From Neopestalotiopsis rosae (Eukaryota > Ascomycota > Sordariomycetes > Amphisphaeriales > Sporocadaceae): 64,000 nucleotides of DNA. The stretch is from the NCBI GenBank assembly GCA_023078685.1, contig JALGAS010000003.1:2976001-3040000 (forward strand), read 5' to 3'. A program made the position numbers and the translations under genes. Positions 24,954 through 35,229 of this stretch are shown piece after piece (the first letter of the stretch is position 1; each line of letters starts with the position of its first letter). The notes beneath the pieces were generated by a model that was not told where the DNA came from, ran no database searches, and saw only the letters and a program-made list of their open reading frames with translations.

Positions 24954-25783
24954 ATGCCTCAAGCTCCTGTAAGCTACGTCTCGCCGCGGGCCCGGTTCGG
25001 CCTGATCGTGCCGGCGACAAACACAGTCGTCGAGGCCGAGTTCAACTGGATGACGGTCCCGGGCGTCTCGTGGCACAGCGGCAGGATTGAGATCTCGAAT
25101 CCCAACCTCAACGACGACGACACCATGGTCAAGTTCCTCGAGCAGCTCCGCGGGACCATCGGGGGCGCCGTGGAGCGCGTGTGCTCGTGCCTGCCCACGT
25201 ACATGGTCATGGGCATGAGCGCCGAGACCTTTTGGGGCGGCCAGAAGGGCGCCGAGGAGTTTGAGCAGTTCATGACGGAGAAGTCGGGCGGCCTCAAGGT
25301 CACGACGGGCGCCCTGGCTGCTCGCGCGGCGCTGGACGCCTATGGTGCGAAGAAGATTGGCATCATTACGCCGTACCAAGCGGTAGGAGATCAACAGGTG
25401 AGGATTAGGGACACGAACAATTTGCAATGCCATCGAACCACCTCTACTGACTTTTCGAAACTTGATAGGTGGTTGATTTCTTTACGCAAATGGGATACAC
25501 CGTCCACATGATCAAGGGACTACGATGCGACACGGCCACGTCGATTGCCGAAGTGCATCCTGATATCATTAAGGATGCATTCCGCGCCGTTGACGCACCA
25601 GACGTCGACGCCTTGCTCCAAGCCGGTACGAACCTACCTGCCGCCAAGGCAGCCGCTGAGATGGAGGAGGAGCTGGGAAAGCCAGTCATTGCCATCAACA
25701 CGGCCACGTTGTGGCATGCATACCGTACCAACGGTATCCTGGATAAGGTGCATGGCTTTGGATCTCTGCTAGAGAAGCACTAG
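24954..25783 (+). CDS. Asp/Glu racemase superfamily protein (maleate isomerase/arylmalonate decarboxylase-like)
   Basis: Two exons (24954-25397, 25469-25783) with a 71-bp intron give 252 residues, normal for the superfamily. Members are maleate cis-trans isomerases, arylmalonate decarboxylases and hydantoin or Asp/Glu racemases. They bind a dicarboxylate between two pseudo-symmetric domains. Visible family blocks: FGLIVPATNTVVEAEFNWM at the N-terminus, YMVMGMSAETFWGG at the end of domain 1, YGAKKIGIITPY, and VDALLQAGTNLPA in domain 2. The usual catalytic cysteines follow strands at the second and fourth of these blocks. Here the positions read Gly-Met-Ser and Ala-Gly-Thr, so neither is Cys (arylmalonate decarboxylase keeps one). 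The only cysteines are two in VERVCSC and one in LRCDTA. No signal peptide, so likely cytosolic. It lies between the MFS and FMO genes, and its role may be non-canonical. Confidence 0.85.
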
Positions 25784-26250
25784 ATGAGAGAAGCAAATAT
25801 GACATGTTTTTAGCAGAACCCTTTCAGTAATATCTGTAGTCTTCTCCATTCAGAGCAAAGTGAGATTGGAAATTTACTATAGCACAATACCATTGCTAGT
25901 TGACAGTGAGTGCGTAGTTGAAAGATGGTGGGGTATCTTGGGCGCTGCTAGAGATATTTAGCGGAGTTAGCGGTAGAGTGATCCTTGGGTAGCACTAAAT
26001 CGATATTTTCTGGCGTGATTCCATATCACGCAAGTGGTGGTCAATGATTGTGACAGACACAACTATTGATCTTTGGTTCATTATTTGTATCTTGTATGAC
26101 TTGCTTATGCTAAAACTTGTATATATAGGGTACAGCGTGCAATGATTTCCAAAACAAGGCTCGCTCGCTCGCTCGCTTGCTCAAATGCGATGAAAAAAGT
26201 GTTGCACTTTCCAGTGATACATCCAAATTACCTAACGCAATTAAGGTTCC
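25784..26250. other. convergent 3' intergenic region
   Basis: About 470 bp between two convergent stop codons, with a short GCTC microsatellite. 3' UTR sequence only. Confidence 0.45.
26159..26182 (+). repeat. (GCTC)n microsatellite
   Basis: Four perfect GCTC units followed by GCTT and GCTC, lying in the 3' flank of the monooxygenase gene. Confidence 0.8.
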
Positions 26251-27714
26251 CTAAGCAACAGCCGCCGCCATTTCTTTCGTCTGAGGCGCCAGTGCAGTTT
26301 TGATGGCAGCATCTTCTGTGCCAGCCACCGGGTCAGACGCTGCCGCCCTTGTGAACTCGTCCTCGGCTTTCTTGCAATCTGCCTGTAAATCGTGCTGCCA
26401 GATCCAGTGGAGCCTCTGGTTCGCGTTTGCCACAATCTTGTTCATGTCGTCGCCAATCTCGGGGTCTAGCCACATGTACACGCGGCCGGCATCAAAACTT
26501 GTCTCGACGACCTTTTGAGCACGAGGCCGTCTAATGGAATCGTAAACTTTGAAAGCGGCTTCGAAATGCTCGGTGGATTTGACCAGTGGTAACAGGTGCG
26601 ATAGAACAACGGCGTCTTCTAGCCCTTGCCCGGCGCCAGCTGCTTGGTGAGGACTCGAGGCGTGGGCGACGTCGCCGACGAGGCACACGCGGCCTTTATA
26701 ATAGGTCGATGTCTTTGGGTGGTGCCACGTTGGCCACCGGAGAGGTTTCGCCCAGTCGAGGAGCTTAATTAACCTCTCGTCGAAATCTTTGAGATCCTCA
26801 ATCATCTCTTCCTTGGTACATGGGACCGGTGAGTCTCCCTGCGTCCACGGCTTATGGTCTGTGATGAAGAACACAAAATTTTCCTCCTTGCCCTTGGAAA
26901 TGGGGTATATCGCCAACCCCTTCTCCTTGGTCATGAACCATTTGGCATCACCCGCGTGCTCCCCAAGAACCTCCTTTGCCTTGTCAATGGGGATGATGCC
27001 TCTGTAGATGTACATGCCGCAGTATGTTGGTGAGATCTGCTCAGGAGCTATGTCACCAAGGACCAGCTTCCGTGTGATGCCTTTTACTCCGTCGCAGCCA
27101 ATGAGGGCGTCTACCCTGACGGTCTGTCCATCCGTAAAGGTAATGCTCACTCCGTCGCTGTCTTCCACCACGGATTGCGCTCTTTTGTTGAACTTGACGG
27201 TGCCCTCTGGGATGAAACTCTCCATAATGTCGAGCAGGTCTTTTCGATGTGCGCTACTCCTTGTAAAGTACGGCGCGCCAACTAGACCGCGTGTCCACCC
27301 TCTATTTGCACCAAAGTTTTCTTCGGCATAGAGGGCGTCAAATATGCTGTGTTCGAATTCCGATTTCTCATTGGCCGTCTTGGCTTCATTGTATTTCTCC
27401 CGAAACCTCTTGTCAATGATATCCATGGCCGTCAACGAGTTTGGACCCAAACCAATTCCTGCCCCAATCATGGAGAAGGCCTCGGCAGATTCATACACGG
27501 TCACCTGCACACCGCGCTTGATCAGGCCAATGGCCAGAGCCAGGCCGCCAATGCCGGCGCCCAGAATGGCAATATTGAGGGGATCGTGTGGTTGCGCGTC
27601 CATGGTTTTAGGTGTTGCCGGAGCAGCCTCCTCGCGGTGATCCGAGAATTGGCGCAGAAAGGACTTGACTTGAAGTACAAGAGATTTCCTCTTGGAGACT
27701 TTGGGTTCAGGCAT
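26251..27714 (-). CDS. FAD-dependent aromatic monooxygenase (salicylate hydroxylase type)
   Basis: Single exon, 487 residues. Class A flavoprotein monooxygenases use NAD(P)H and O2 to hydroxylate aromatic acids such as salicylate or 6-hydroxynicotinate. The dinucleotide-binding GAGIGG (residues 52-57) follows NIAILGAG. The DG motif reads ALIGCDGVKG. The second FAD motif, GD, is in VCLVGDVAHASSPHQAAGAG. No transmembrane helix is seen. Start: the first ATG in frame is 27714 and is used here. A second ATG at 27603 would begin 14 residues before GAGIGG, the usual spacing. The 37-residue extension between them is rich in K/R, S and L with few acids at first (KVSKRKSLVLQVKSFLRQF), so it could be a targeting peptide or an artefact of start choice. 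It is convergent with the racemase-like gene and divergent from the Zn2Cys6 regulator. Confidence 0.93.
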   Translation of the reverse strand: MPEPKVSKRKSLVLQVKSFLRQFSDHREEAAPATPKTMDAQPHDPLNIAILGAGIGGLALAIGLIKRGVQVTVYESAEAFSMIGAGIGLGPNSLTAMDIIDKRFREKYNEAKTANEKSEFEHSIFDALYAEENFGANRGWTRGLVGAPYFTRSSAHRKDLLDIMESFIPEGTVKFNKRAQSVVEDSDGVSITFTDGQTVRVDALIGCDGVKGITRKLVLGDIAPEQISPTYCGMYIYRGIIPIDKAKEVLGEHAGDAKWFMTKEKGLAIYPISKGKEENFVFFITDHKPWTQGDSPVPCTKEEMIEDLKDFDERLIKLLDWAKPLRWPTWHHPKTSTYYKGRVCLVGDVAHASSPHQAAGAGQGLEDAVVLSHLLPLVKSTEHFEAAFKVYDSIRRPRAQKVVETSFDAGRVYMWLDPEIGDDMNKIVANANQRLHWIWQHDLQADCKKAEDEFTRAAASDPVAGTEDAAIKTALAPQTKEMAAAVA

Positions 27715-27839
27715 GACTGATAAGGCTGGTGTCGAGAGTGTGGGAACAACGTGCAAGACACGTTTCTGGCTACATTAGTTCACTCGTTTCTGACCTGTCA
27801 ACCCAACGGGAGCTAACTGGCGGTTTTAATGGTTCACAT

Positions 27840-27850
27840 CGGATCGACCG
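27840..27850. promoter_or_regulatory. candidate Zn2Cys6 site CGG-N5-CCG
   Basis: CGG and CCG triplets separated by five bases, 126 bp upstream of the monooxygenase ATG. Inverted CGG triplets are the commonest target of Zn2Cys6 dimers. A single copy, so weak. Confidence 0.3.
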
Positions 27851-29282
27851 CAAATAGCAGTTCGCAGAGCACAACACCATCGGCTCCCAGTTCCCAAGAG
27901 TATACGCCAAGACAAGGATGGCATGTGGGCTTGTTTTTTTTTTCTTTCCCTCCCTCTTCCCCCCTCGGCTATACGATGCCATGTGGGTGGGCTGGTAGAC
28001 ATGATCATAGGGAGCCGCCAGCCCGGTACAGCGAAAAGGGACGGAATTAGGTCCGGTGGCAAGTCTAGAGTAACCATGAAATGCAGGAGTTCGGATCGGA
28101 AGTAAGAAGGTACACTGCGTTGCGATGTTGCTGCTAGAGGCAAAAGTGCTTCCGAAATGATATTCCCGTTGCGCTAGGTCTTGAGCCATGTGGCACCTGG
28201 TTAGTAGCATCTGTGGGCCTTTTCAAATCAGGAGCAGGATGGATCATATTGATCTACACATTTGCAATCTTTCTGTTCCTGCAGTGCGCGCGTGGCCCGT
28301 TGTGATCAATCGTCGAGAAACGAAACAATAAGGTCAGTGGCGGCGTCGCTGATGCAGCGCATAGCACATGCACTAGCGGGAGCCTGGTTCCGATGCAACG
28401 CCAATCAATCTCAGTTACATTGGTAACGGCACCTGGTGGAGGAGGAGTAGGAGGCTTGGAAAGAGGGTAACACATGCATGCAATGAGCGCGGGAGGCAAT
28501 GCATGTTTTACAACCGTAATTGCATGCCGGCATGGTTGGAATTTGGAACACACATAGAATAAAGGCAAAGCACAACAGCGATTGACCCCGCTGACGATCC
28601 CCTCCAGCTTCAGTCCACAGTATTCCTTGGGTGTGCTCAGCAAGGCAGGCCACTGAGCAAGGAAGTCCTTAGTTCTGTAACCAGAGTCAAACATTGTGTT
28701 GCGACTTTAGCAATTGCAGTAATGCCAGGGCCCTGCCAGTAGCCAAGAATAAGGGTCTCTCACTATGCTGTCACATGACCATCATCGTCAAGAACGGAAT
28801 AGCACGTCTTTGGTTTGTTGTAATTTGTACTAGTCCGACTCAATGACCATTCCATCAGGGGAATTGGCTTCTAGACGATACCAATTCCATCAAGTTGCTA
28901 TTGTTCAGGCAGAAGGATGAGTAATGCACACGCTTGAGTGCTGTTTAAGTTGCAGCTGCCAGCTTCAAGAGGCCACCTGAATCCGCGGCAGGTCCCGAGG
29001 ATTCGAGCTCCGGCTTATCTCCCGCGAGAACCGAGTCAGCGGCAACGCCCGCAATCGCATCATTTCAGGGCCCAACTTGAACAGTGATTGATTGGTTTTT
29101 GCTGGGTAGATAACACTGGCCACAGGCTGCCACACGGCTGTTTTGAAATAATTACGAAGTACTGTGTGTGCACTGCATTGTCATGAGGAAATCGTGCAAT
29201 ACGTAGGCATGAATATCAGGGTCTACTATTACTCCGCTCACTCCTAGCACACAGTAGTTGTGACCGCCAATTCCATCCCCTT

Positions 29283-29300
29283 CCCATCCCATCCCATCCC
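29283..29300 (+). repeat. (CCCAT)n short tandem repeat
   Basis: Three perfect CCCAT units plus CCC, in the upstream region of the Zn2Cys6 regulator. Confidence 0.7.
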
Positions 29301-29821
29301 GAACGAATCCTTGACCCATCAACTGGGGCACCAACCCGCTGATTGTCGCTGCGCGACAGAACCCAAAGCTCCCTCCCTCCAGGCTCGCAACCGCTAACCA
29401 CACACACTACCAAGACTCTAACTGGAGGAAGTGGGGCTCCGGGTCCGGGGGTTATTGGGTCCTTGGGGGCGCCTATCCTTTCTCCCCGCAGACTGTCTCG
29501 ATTTTCTTGTTGTCGCTCACGACACTTTCGGCAGCTTCTTTCCGGTACATGAATCTTGTCGAAATAGTTACGTTGTTACTCGGAGAATATCTGTCAGCCT
29601 AATCGAGCTTCCCCATCTGTGCAGCTTGCCAGTACGTAGCACCGGCGCTGTGGTGTTTGGTACTACCATTCGCCCGCCCCACGAGAGATTACGGGCCCCC
29701 CAGACCGGAGCCGGAGCTCTCTACGATCGGGCTCTCCTGCCGTTCCACATCCCTGCCCGGAGGCGCAGAGGCGCGTCAAACCATCGCGCGACGTGGGCCG
29801 CATGGTGGTGGCACAAGAGCC

Positions 29822-32283
29822 ATGGCTCAGCAGATGGGAGGCGTAGGCTCCATGTCCTCGCCAGAGACGACAGAGGTCTCTGGTACGTCCCCGAGCATTG
29901 CGGCGGCGTCTGAGCCGTCCGTGAGTCAGCAGCACCGCAAGACGGGGAAACGGGACCGCGTTGCCTTGGCATGCCAGCGATGCAAAACACGGAAGCAGAA
30001 GGTTGGTAGGCCCCTTACTCACCCGCAAAGCATCAGGAGTTGACGCATTCCTAGTGTGACGGACAACGGCCAGCATGCGCCTCTTGTGCACGTCTCTCCT
30101 TGAAATGTGGTAAGTTGCGCAATATACGTGCTTGTGCGTGCCTTTCATGACTGATGATGATATACAGTCTACGTAGTCCCACTCGTTCCTGCTGCTGGGG
30201 AGAAGAAGCTGTACATCAAAGCTTTGGAGGCGCGAGTGGCCGAACTTGAATCCGTGCTGGCGTCTCTAGGACACATGGGAGTGGGAACTGACCACTTGAG
30301 AGGAATGCTCGGGGCGTCCTCCTCCTCATCTCTTCCACAGCAAGGCATTCGTTCTGAGTCCCAGAGCTTGCAACAAGAGACTGATGACGACGCCAACGAC
30401 ATCTTGAGTGCTGTCCGTGACTTGTCGCTCTCAGCATCTGGTCATTATGTTGGCGCATCGTCCAATATCACCATTGGTCGTGTTCTCAGCTCCGTTGTCC
30501 ATAGCGCAAGGAATCCAGTAGCCAGTACTATCGATGATGCAAATACCCCGGACGACGACGATCCCGCACCGAAATCAGTATATTCTCTTGGACTTACGGA
30601 CGCTGTCGGGGACCCATTTCTTGCCCCCAATGTGGCCAACAGGCTAATGCAAGCATGGTTTCGACACATTGCTACACGATATCCAGTATTGCACTCGGCC
30701 GAGGTCATAAAGCTTCACGAGAATCGTGGCAACCTAACAGATGTATATGAAAGGAGCATGCTCCACCTTGTCTACGCTGTTAGTGGTCGTTGGCTGGAAT
30801 CTGCCGGCGAGATTGGCCATTTCCTGAGCGACCAACATTATGATGCAGCTTTTGCCAACATGGACATGATATTACCCCTGCGCGACTCTCGGACGGTGAA
30901 CTATCTTATATACATGGCACTGTATTGCACACGAGCACCCAGAGATCCAGGAGCATGGACGTATGTTGGCGCGGCAATGCGACTGTGCATTGAATTGGGG
31001 TTGCATCGTCGGCAACGACGTCAGCAGCCTAGTCTTGAGGGGGAGATGAACAAGCGTCGGTTTTGGGCAACGTACTTCCTAGACCGTGACATCTCCATTG
31101 CCATCGGTAGACCTCCGAGCCTTTCAGACCACGATATCGACGCAGAGTTTCCCCTAGACCTTGACGAAAACACGACGAGTGAAGACTTGATCCGACAAGC
31201 GTCAATGAACGTCTCAAACACGCCAGCAGTTCCACAAAAGACCCTGACCTCCTTCATCCACAGGCTGAGGCTGAAAAGATTGGAATCGGAAATTCAACAC
31301 GTTGTTTATCGAGTCGATCAGCCAACAAAGGTTTCCGACGCTCATGTAACGTACTTTATGGATCGCCTCAACTCGTGGAAGCAAAACATTCCGTTCGAGG
31401 CAAACAATTTTGCTCGTCAGACTGAAGGGGCATTCGAGGGTTTGGAACTTTACACGATCCACTACTACCGGAATGTTCGATTTTTGCTCTACCCGACTTT
31501 AGCAGAAGTTCCGGTCAACATGCAATACGTGAAGCTCTGTGCCGACGCATGCGCAGGAATCATCTGCGATTACCGCAGATTGCATCACATCTTCCCGGTC
31601 GGATTTTCCGCGCTCAGCATTCAATCCATGTTCCTCGCAGGTAAGATGACTTGTATCTTTTGGACTATAGTCTAGCTGACTTTGGCATAAGGACTTACCC
31701 TAACATACTGTGCCTGGCTTGCACCTCCTGGTTATATCAACATTGACGGCCCACTGACAGACTGCCAATTGCTCTTATATATTGTAACAGAACGGTACCC
31801 ATCTGCGCGAAAATACCGTGATGTCTTTGAGCGCATAAAAAAGTCAATCACAGACATCATTGCACAAGGCAAGCATGAGCCGCGACATCCGGTACATCTG
31901 GATCCTTCGATACAGGAGGGTGTCGCAAAATTCCAAGGGCACTGGGAGCCCGACATGGGGGGCATGGGCAACGAGTATAATTTCATGATCAATAACAGTA
32001 AGTCTTTTGATACCCTGTATTATGGATGGTACTGCGCAGGTCGCCGATTCCACGCTTTTTGCTACACGAAACGGCTTGGGTGGAGTAATTGCTGACACCA
32101 TTCCCCGTAGTGATCGGAAATCCCGTGACGACTCCGCCATTTGAGCTTGAATTGGATCCTACGGCGACGGGCTTAGTTGGACAGTCTCATCAGCAGGCCC
32201 AGACACTCGGTTACCCCATGTGGAACACCATGTCACATGTTCAGGGTGACCACATGAACGAGTTGAAAGGGCTCTTTCAATAA
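29822..32283 (+). CDS. Zn2Cys6 transcription factor with fungal_trans domain
   Basis: Five exons (29822-30001, 30055-30109, 30168-31640, 31692-31997, 32111-32283) give 728 residues. The zinc cluster reads C-X2-C-X6-C-X6-C-X2-C-X6-C, starting CQRCKTRKQKC and continuing DGQRPACASCARLSLKC. Intron 1 cuts it between the second and third Cys, as is common in this family. A coiled-coil-like linker (KALEARVAELESVLASLG) follows for dimerisation. The middle homology/fungal_trans region shows LVYAVSGRWLESAGEIG and RRFWATYFLDRDISIAIGRP. It acts in the nucleus on CGG-containing sites. The start is the first ATG in frame; the frame is open upstream but has no ATG. It lies between the FMO and MBL genes and is the obvious candidate regulator of the cluster. 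Intron 1 has a GTTGGT donor. Confidence 0.93.
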
Positions 32284-33073
32284 TTTTCGACATTGATATC
32301 TTGTCTTCATGTACAGACTCCACTATCATGGCTGTGTATGGGATCATTACAGCACTATCTGGTTCCCATACGATTTCTGCCTCTGATTTGGAGTTTTGGA
32401 TCTTTTGATTGTGAGGATAGGTGTGTATGACTGGTTGTTACAGATTTTAAGTTGAGGGGATAGTTTTACAATGTGTATGGAGTCCGATATGAGGCAGGCC
32501 TTAGCCATGACATTGTTTGGTACTGCGGTTGGCATTACGCCTTGCCATGTGCCTACGGAATCTATGAAAAGAATTTGCACTTCGTTTAGGATGGAGCCAG
32601 CGAAGGGGCGATGAAGAGCCGTCATCGCTTTGTTTACAATGATTTATATCTCTCTGCATTGGGCGGATCAGAATATAGTAGAAGACACAGACACAGCTAG
32701 AAACACTTAAGAGTGAATAGAAGCGGTCAATTCACAACATGTATACTCATATCCCGTTCCTGACCCCGGATCCTGAGTCGTGCTAAGGGCGCTTAAGTAG
32801 CTTGGGAGAGGGGCGAGGGGATTATTAATGTGTGATGGGCCTGGGGTATCGGCGGGGTCGATTCTCGGAATCGTACCGCCGGGTTAACATTCCAAGTGCC
32901 GGGCGATCGTTTTCTTGTTTATCTTGTGCGTTTATGCAGTGTTTTGACGGCAATTGCTGCCCACGTATTTCGCAAATTGGCCTCACTCTTTTCGAATTTC
33001 AACTCGACTATAACTTTTGTCTGAAAGCAATCTTTATATTCGACAACCAGAAATTGTATCCTTCTTCACTACC
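32284..33073. other. intergenic, MBL promoter
   Basis: About 790 bp between two plus-strand genes. A CGG-N7-CCG pair lies at 32866-32878, about 195 bp upstream of the MBL start. Otherwise nothing recognised. Confidence 0.4.
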
Positions 33074-34213
33074 ATGGCTACTCCAGCCCCCGAGCTCAAC
33101 ATACCACCATCGACTGCCACAGTCAATGTGTCAATCATCAACACCACTGGCACAATACGTGGTGTCAATACCTGGCGATTCTTTGAACCGTCCATCAAGG
33201 GTCACGACTGGCTTGCAACACCATGCTTTGCATTTCTGATTCAGCACCCTACTCTCAACCGCTCAATCGTCTTTGATTTGGGCATCAAGAAGGACTTGGA
33301 AAATTTGCCGCCTCCTCTGCTTGAAAGATTCAAGGAGAGTGGATATGCCGTCGACGTACCAAAGCATGTTCGAGAGATCCTAGATGAGGGCGGCGTGGAC
33401 ACGCAGTCGCTCGAAGCAGTCATCTGGTCACACTGGCATTTCGATCACACTGGAAACCCGTCCACCTTTGAGCCCGGTACCAAGCTGATCGTCGGGCCGG
33501 GCTGCAAGGAAAAGATCTTCCCCGGCTATCCCGACAACCCGACGGCGGCCTTCCTGCAGAAGGATATTGAGGGCCGGGAGATTGTGCAGCTGGATTTCGC
33601 GCAGACTCCGCTCGCCATTGGCCGCTTCGACGCTATAGACTATTTCGGCGACGGGTCCTTTTACCTGCTCGACTCGCCGGGCCACGCCATCGGGCACGTG
33701 TGCGGCCTCGCGCGCGTCACCGCCGGCGGCAGTGGTTCCGACAACAAGGACAGCTTCATCCTCATGGGCGGCGATGCCGTGCACCACGGCGGCGAGCTGC
33801 GCCCGCACCCATACCTGCCGCTGCCGGGGACCATCAGCCCCCACCCCTTCACGGCGGCGGCCCACGGAACCTGCCCGGGCGAGCTCTTTGAGACGGTGCT
33901 GCGCGACGGGCGGGATCAGCCCTTTTATCTGCCCGCCGCGCCGCCGAGCGTGCACTATGACGTCCCCGAGATGATTGAGTCGATCGAGAAGCTGCAAGAG
34001 TGCGACGCCCACGATAACATCCTGGTGGTCCCGACGCACGACACGACTTTCCTGACCGTGGCCAACTTTTTCCCGCTCTATGCAAACGATTTTGCCGCCA
34101 AGGGCTGGGTCAAGCAGGCCAGGTGGGCGTTTCTGAAAGATTTCGCAGAGGCGGTAGGATACGAGGGGGAGATTGCAAACCCGTATGATTTCTCGCCTGT
34201 GGTCAAGAACTAG
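33074..34213 (+). CDS. metallo-beta-lactamase-fold hydrolase (lactonase/lactamase-like)
   Basis: Single exon, 379 residues, starting at ATG 33074 (accATGg, the first in-frame ATG; the frame is open upstream without one). The zinc-binding signature H120-W-H122-F-D124-H125 is seen in WSHWHFDHTG. Further metal-ligand candidates are the His in LLDSPGHAIGH, the Asp in MGGDAVHHGG and the His in VVPTHD. This layout matches quorum-quenching lactonase-like members rather than glyoxalase II or true beta-lactamases. Fungal relatives hydrolyse lactones or lactams; one, MBL1 of the Fusarium verticillioides FDB1 locus, acts on benzoxazolinones. No signal peptide, so probably cytosolic. The second half (33640-34080) has almost exclusively G/C third bases, unlike the first 300 bp. 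It lies downstream of the Zn2Cys6 gene on the same strand with its own promoter. Confidence 0.92.
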   Translation: MATPAPELNIPPSTATVNVSIINTTGTIRGVNTWRFFEPSIKGHDWLATPCFAFLIQHPTLNRSIVFDLGIKKDLENLPPPLLERFKESGYAVDVPKHVREILDEGGVDTQSLEAVIWSHWHFDHTGNPSTFEPGTKLIVGPGCKEKIFPGYPDNPTAAFLQKDIEGREIVQLDFAQTPLAIGRFDAIDYFGDGSFYLLDSPGHAIGHVCGLARVTAGGSGSDNKDSFILMGGDAVHHGGELRPHPYLPLPGTISPHPFTAAAHGTCPGELFETVLRDGRDQPFYLPAAPPSVHYDVPEMIESIEKLQECDAHDNILVVPTHDTTFLTVANFFPLYANDFAAKGWVKQARWAFLKDFAEAVGYEGEIANPYDFSPVVKN

Positions 34214-34434
34214 AGCTAAAAGTTCCAATTATATGAGACAATAGAATTACAGAAATAGAAATTCCAAACTCCTACCCATTATACCTCTTATTACATGACA
34301 AAGGCACTGATTACTCTCCAAGGCCGTTATTACACATATTACAGTGGCTCGTACTCAATCTCATTGACGTATGGTGGCCTGCCACGAATCAGTCAAGGTC
34401 GAAGCTTATCCGGGGGGCAAGCCGTATCTAGCCC

Positions 34435-35229
34435 TCACCTCAGCCAGTTCTTTACTCCCACAATCGCCGCCGTGCCGGCGGCGTACGCGCCGAGGAGGTT
34501 GCTCCAGCCCGCGTTGCCGTAGATGCTCTGGCCAACGGCCAGCGCCACCAGGTCGTAGACCAGGCACCCGCCAAAGATCCAGTCGCTCGCCGAGGCCAGC
34601 AGGCCGAACCCGGCGCCCGTCAGGGCTTTCACCAGGGTCGACGGGGGCTGGCCCACGGCGTAGGCGACGGAGCCGTTGTGCAGGAGGTCCAGGACGCCGA
34701 TGCCCGCAAACGTCTTGGAGACGACGTGGGTCAGGATCGAGTTCCACGAGTTGGTGTTCATGGGGCCCAGCCGCCCAAACACGTAGTAGAGCTGAGATAG
34801 GGAGTTTATGATGACAAAGATGTTGGACGTTTTCAGATCTGATTGGTTCCAGAAAATCATCCAGGCTGTCATGGTCGATCTCGTCAGTAATCAATCCTAG
34901 AAAACGGTTTGCCAAGGTGACTTACTGGCGATACAAAAGTTTCCAACGGCATAATACGGAGTAAAATCCACCATTTTCTGCACCGTCTTGTCATTCCGCG
35001 CGTCCTCGGGCGTGGCCTTCCACAGCCTCCAGAGCCAGGCGAGCTGGAACAGCTGCTGCGGGAAGAAGAAGCCGGCGATGAAAAAGGGCTGGGGCGAGAA
35101 AAAGGACAGATTGGCGTCGTGGACGTCCTTCATATTGGGGCTCGACAGCATGCCGTACTGCTGCGCGGCAAAGTCGATGGCGAACGAGGCGGGCGCCAGG
35201 TAGCGCGCCGTCGACAGTGAGACGCCCAT
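34435..35229 (-). CDS. uncharacterised multi-pass membrane protein
   Basis: Two exons (35229-34926, 34865-34435) with a 60-bp intron give 244 residues. I do not recognise the family. Five or six hydrophobic segments are visible: around FFIAGFFFPQQLFQLAWLW, YYAVGNFCIATWMIFWN, IFVIINSLSQLYYVFGRL, TGAGFGLLASASDWIFGG and LLGAYAAGTAAIVGVK. The N-terminus (MGVSLSTARYLAP) is short, with no cleavable signal seen. Tryptophans are frequent near helix ends. It is convergent with the MBL gene (about 220 bp between stops). Its position inside the cluster suggests a transport, sensing or membrane-bound enzymatic role, but this is inference only. Confidence 0.82.

Larger units (their letters stand above)
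27715..29821. other. long divergent promoter between FMO and Zn2Cys6 regulator
   Basis: About 2.1 kb between divergent starts. It is long for this locus and probably includes the regulator's leader. Contains a CGG-N5-CCG inverted triplet and a short CCCAT repeat. I see no gene with good codon bias. Confidence 0.45.

Noticed and set aside
28254..28694. 146-codon minus-strand frame in the regulator's upstream region
   Set aside because: No domain and irregular codon bias; considered as a possible missing cluster gene but not supported.
28981..29040. tRNA-like T-arm sequence (GGATTCGAGCTCC)
   Set aside because: No matching acceptor, D or anticodon arms around it.
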